Shown here one piece after another: positions 12,157-14,182 of a DNA stretch of 14,182 bases. Source of the stretch: Halocaridina rubra. Taxonomy: Eukaryota; Arthropoda; Malacostraca; Decapoda; Atyidae. The translations under genes were made by a program, and so were the position numbers. The stretch covers positions 1-14,182 of the forward strand of contig JAXCGZ010024143.1 of NCBI GenBank assembly GCA_037179515.1, in the 5' to 3' direction. Within the stretch, counting starts at the first letter, position 1, and every line of letters begins with the position of its first letter. The notes under the pieces are model-generated. The model saw nothing but the letters and a program-made list of their open reading frames with translations. It searched no databases and had not been told where the DNA came from.

Positions 12157-12505
12157 CAGTAATCCCCCCCATTATCGCGGTAGTTCGGTTCCGGGTCCCG
12201 GAGCGAGACAGGAAAACTGTGAAGTAGGATCAGCCTACATGTAAATAGATATTTTAATTTATTTTTACGTTTACACTGTATAAACCCTCCCTGTACTGTT
12301 AACAAACCACCCTTTACTTCATAAATAACAGCATGCACCGTAAATTTATATGAAAGTGATAGATAAAATTACCGTGAATGAAGTGGTGATTACATGACAT
12401 ACTCATGTACATAGGTATTTTACAATAATAATTTGCCAAAAAAAAAAAAAAACGCGATACAGTGAAAACGCGAACCAAGAAACGCGATACAGCGGGGGAT
12501 CACTG
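12157..12505. mobile_element. Tigger/pogo-like MITE, 349 bp
   Basis: The element starts CAGTAATCCCCC and ends GGGGGATCACTG. The termini are imperfect inverted repeats of roughly 24 bp that share CAGTRATCCCCC and TATCGCG. Both ends are flanked by TA (12155-12156 and 12506-12507), the target duplication of Tc1/mariner-pogo elements. The interior has no transposase frame, contains a poly-A run near 12438-12451 and the repeated word CGCGATACAG near the right end. It is non-autonomous. A second member of the same family starts at 13292. Confidence 0.72.
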
Positions 12506-12507
12506 TA

Positions 12508-12994
12508 CAGTATACCCTAACTGATACCTAGTATAAAATAGCAAAGTCCAACACTTAGAAAAAGTTGTTACATTCTCCCAAATAACTAATACAGTAGGAA
12601 AGCGTAAATACTGTAGGTAAAAAAAAAAATAATGTAGGGAAGAAACAGTACTGCATTTACGTTTGTGCATGACTGTTGCTGGCATACATGGATGGTGGAG
12701 GTGGAGGAGGAGCAGGAGGGGGACTAATTTTTGGAAGGAGAGTCCCCCAATATCACACACACTTTTAACTTTCTTAGGAGCCATAATAAGGGCTATATGA
12801 AAGGTAAAACAATAGAAAATAAAGCAAGAACTATGAACAGAAAATGAACAAACCACACAGCGCAGGCACCAATGCAGAACTGAGAGCAGGCAAGTGGGAC
12901 ACGTGTGTTCGTGGGTTGGGGTCAAAATTTGTTCAAAATTTTGTTTGTGGGTACAGGCATTCGTGGGGTGGGGTCACCACTGTGTATATATATA
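12508..12994. other. Gene-free interval, weak coding remnant
   Basis: No supported gene. On the minus strand a frame starting at 12784 reads MAPKKVKSVCDIGG before turning into low-complexity leucine-rich sequence. Lysine-rich MAPKK-type starts are common in pogo/CENP-B-like transposases, so this could be a decayed N-terminus, but no helix-turn-helix or catalytic motif is visible. Confidence 0.25.
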
Positions 12995-13095
12995 CAGGTA
13001 TACCTCACCCAACATCGTTAATTGGTTCCAGGAGAGACGACTTAAGTTCAAAAACGACTTAAACTGAATTAGCTTGTCTCTAGGCTAGCCTAGAT
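12995..13095. mobile_element. Possible end of another pogo-like DNA transposon
   Basis: After TATATA the sequence CAGGTATACCTCACCCAAC begins, followed by TTAATTGGTTCCAGG and two copies of CGACTTAA (13028-13035, 13044-13051). A TA followed by CAGG and a 'GGTTCCAGG' word is the style of Tigger-like termini. I do not find the matching opposite end, so this is a fragment or a chance likeness. Confidence 0.35.
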
Positions 13096-13291
13096 ATACA
13101 GATTTACTGTAGTAGTAGTCTAGTTGGGTGGGATATGCCTTTTGCAACGGCTCCCAAGTCTTGGTTTTGCTTTGCTAAATTGCTAGTGCAGTTTTTATTA
13201 TTTGATTTCTTTTTCTACAAATTCTTTTTATAAATTTTTTCTTCCTTTGACGTTTTTTCACTACAATATCTAAATAATATATTAGCAATTA

Positions 13292-13400
13292 CAGTGTTCC
13301 CCCGGTTATTCGCATTTCTTGGTTCGCGTTCTCACTGTATCGCTTTTTTTTTTTTTTTTTTTATAAATTATTATTCTATTTTATGGGTATATGCAAAAAT
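13292..13400. mobile_element. One end of a second Tigger/pogo-like element
   Basis: CAGTGTTCCCCCGG follows TA. For about 85 bp the sequence aligns with the reverse complement of the right end of the 12157-12505 element, including TTCTTGGTTCGCGTT, TCACTGTATCGC, the T run and AAATTATTATT. The other end is not in the window. The element probably continues rightward and may include the tandem repeats near 13744-14182. The right boundary given is only the limit of visible similarity. Confidence 0.6.
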
Positions 13401-13543
13401 ATTAAAATAAAAAAAATAAAAAATATCGGTATTTTCATTTTTTTTTATTGAAAAAAACATATTTCATTATCTAATTGATAAAAAAATTTATTTCCCAGCC
13501 TACGAATAATAAAACAATAAAAAATAGTAAAAAACATAAATTT

Positions 13544-13564
13544 AGATAGATAGATAGATAGATA
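13544..13564. repeat. (GATA)5 microsatellite
   Basis: Five GATA units plus a partial one, placed directly after a stretch resembling the end of the downstream tandem-repeat unit. Confidence 0.9.
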
Positions 13565-13743
13565 CGATTATTGACCACCTCTTTTGAAAAGTACAGTATA
13601 ATCTTTACAAAAGGAATAGTTGGTCCAAATTACAATGAATAAATACAATAGATTTTGTACAATCATCAAATAAGTAAATGAATTTTAAATTAATATACAT
13701 TGTACTAATAACTGAATGATATACGTACGTACAGTATAACTCA

Positions 13744-14182
13744 CAGTATTGCAACATGCGAAATACTGTTCGATAGCGTACAATGTATTGGGGTCGCAGC
13801 TACGTGAGCTAGCATATATATTTATATTTCCAGTAGTTTCATGATTTTATTGATAAAAAAAACTACTTTATTAGCCTAAGAATAATAAACAGTAAAAAAT
13901 AGTAAAAAACATAAATACTAACAGTATTGCAACATATAAAATACGATACCGCTATCAGCGTTTTGGACAAAGTCTCGTTCAGTCTAACTCACGTGTGCGC
14001 CGTTCACGTTGTGCTTATTAAACGTTTTGCTTGTGTTCGATAGCGTACAATGTATTGGGGTCGTAGCTACGTGAGCTAGCATATATATTTATATTTCCAG
14101 TAGTTTCATGATTTTATTGATAAAAAACTACTTTATTAGCCTAAGAATAATAAAACAGTAAAAAATAGTAAAAAACATATAT
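13744..14182. repeat. Tandem repeat, unit about 267 bp, running off the window
   Basis: CAGTATTGCAACAT occurs at 13744 and 13922. GTTCGATAGCGTACAATGTA occurs at 13768 and 14035, and the following block of about 145 bp, ending in repeated AAAAAATAGTAAAAAACATA, is nearly identical in both. The first unit lacks about 89 bp that the second carries (roughly 13946-14034). A degenerate relative of the unit's last part lies at about 13471-13541. The second unit is cut by the window end. Confidence 0.85.

Noticed and set aside
12506..13010. Segment 12506-12995 as a transposon bounded by CAGTATACC and CAGGTATACC
   Set aside because: The two end words lie in the same direction, not inverted, so they cannot be the two termini of one element.
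13544..13564. Short regular repeats as a possible CRISPR array
   Set aside because: The GATA tract and the 267-bp tandem units lack the repeat-spacer pattern, and the setting is eukaryotic.

Overview
This 14.2 kb window looks like repeat-dense eukaryotic, non-coding DNA. Very long dinucleotide arrays, a CR1-like LINE, Tigger/pogo-like DNA-transposon ends and high A+T intergenic DNA suggest an arthropod, most plausibly a decapod crustacean such as a shrimp, crayfish or crab. That assignment is inference; nothing in the window proves it. I see no host gene, rRNA, tRNA or CRISPR array.

Layout. 1-8477: a (TG)n/(CA)n microsatellite tract interrupted by three same-orientation (minus-strand) copies of one CR1-clade non-LTR retrotransposon. 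Copy 1 (108-1687) is 5'-truncated. Copy 2 (1756-6656) is apparently full length, with intact ORF1 and ORF2. Copy 3 (7625-8283) is strongly 5'-truncated. The arrays between them are 68 bp, about 968 bp and about 194 bp long. 8478-9740: gene-free DNA with one (AT)n array. 9741-10872: a fourth copy, on the plus strand (9761-10798), preceded by (AC)10 and followed by (AG)36; its frame has one nonsense codon. 10873-11898: gene-free DNA ending in a (CT)n(TA)n array with ATATT pentamer blocks. 11899-14182: a graveyard of short DNA-transposon pieces. These include one complete Tigger/pogo-like MITE (12157-12505), one end of a second member of the same family (13292 onward), a third, different terminal sequence (12995 onward), and a tandem repeat of about 267 bp running off the window.

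How it works together. Copy 2 encodes the parts expected for autonomous retrotransposition: a coiled-coil/RNA-binding ORF1 protein, and an APE endonuclease plus reverse transcriptase. It also has a short 3' UTR with a perfect stem-loop and a short tandem tail. ORF2 lies in the -1 frame relative to ORF1 and has no usable AUG before its catalytic residues. A canonical-type slippery heptamer sits inside the overlap, so a frameshift fusion is a testable idea.

The most notable signal is that all four copies have (CA)n on their own sense strand directly at the 5' junction, and three of four also at the 3' junction. This suggests that this CR1 lineage inserts directionally into (CA)n microsatellites.
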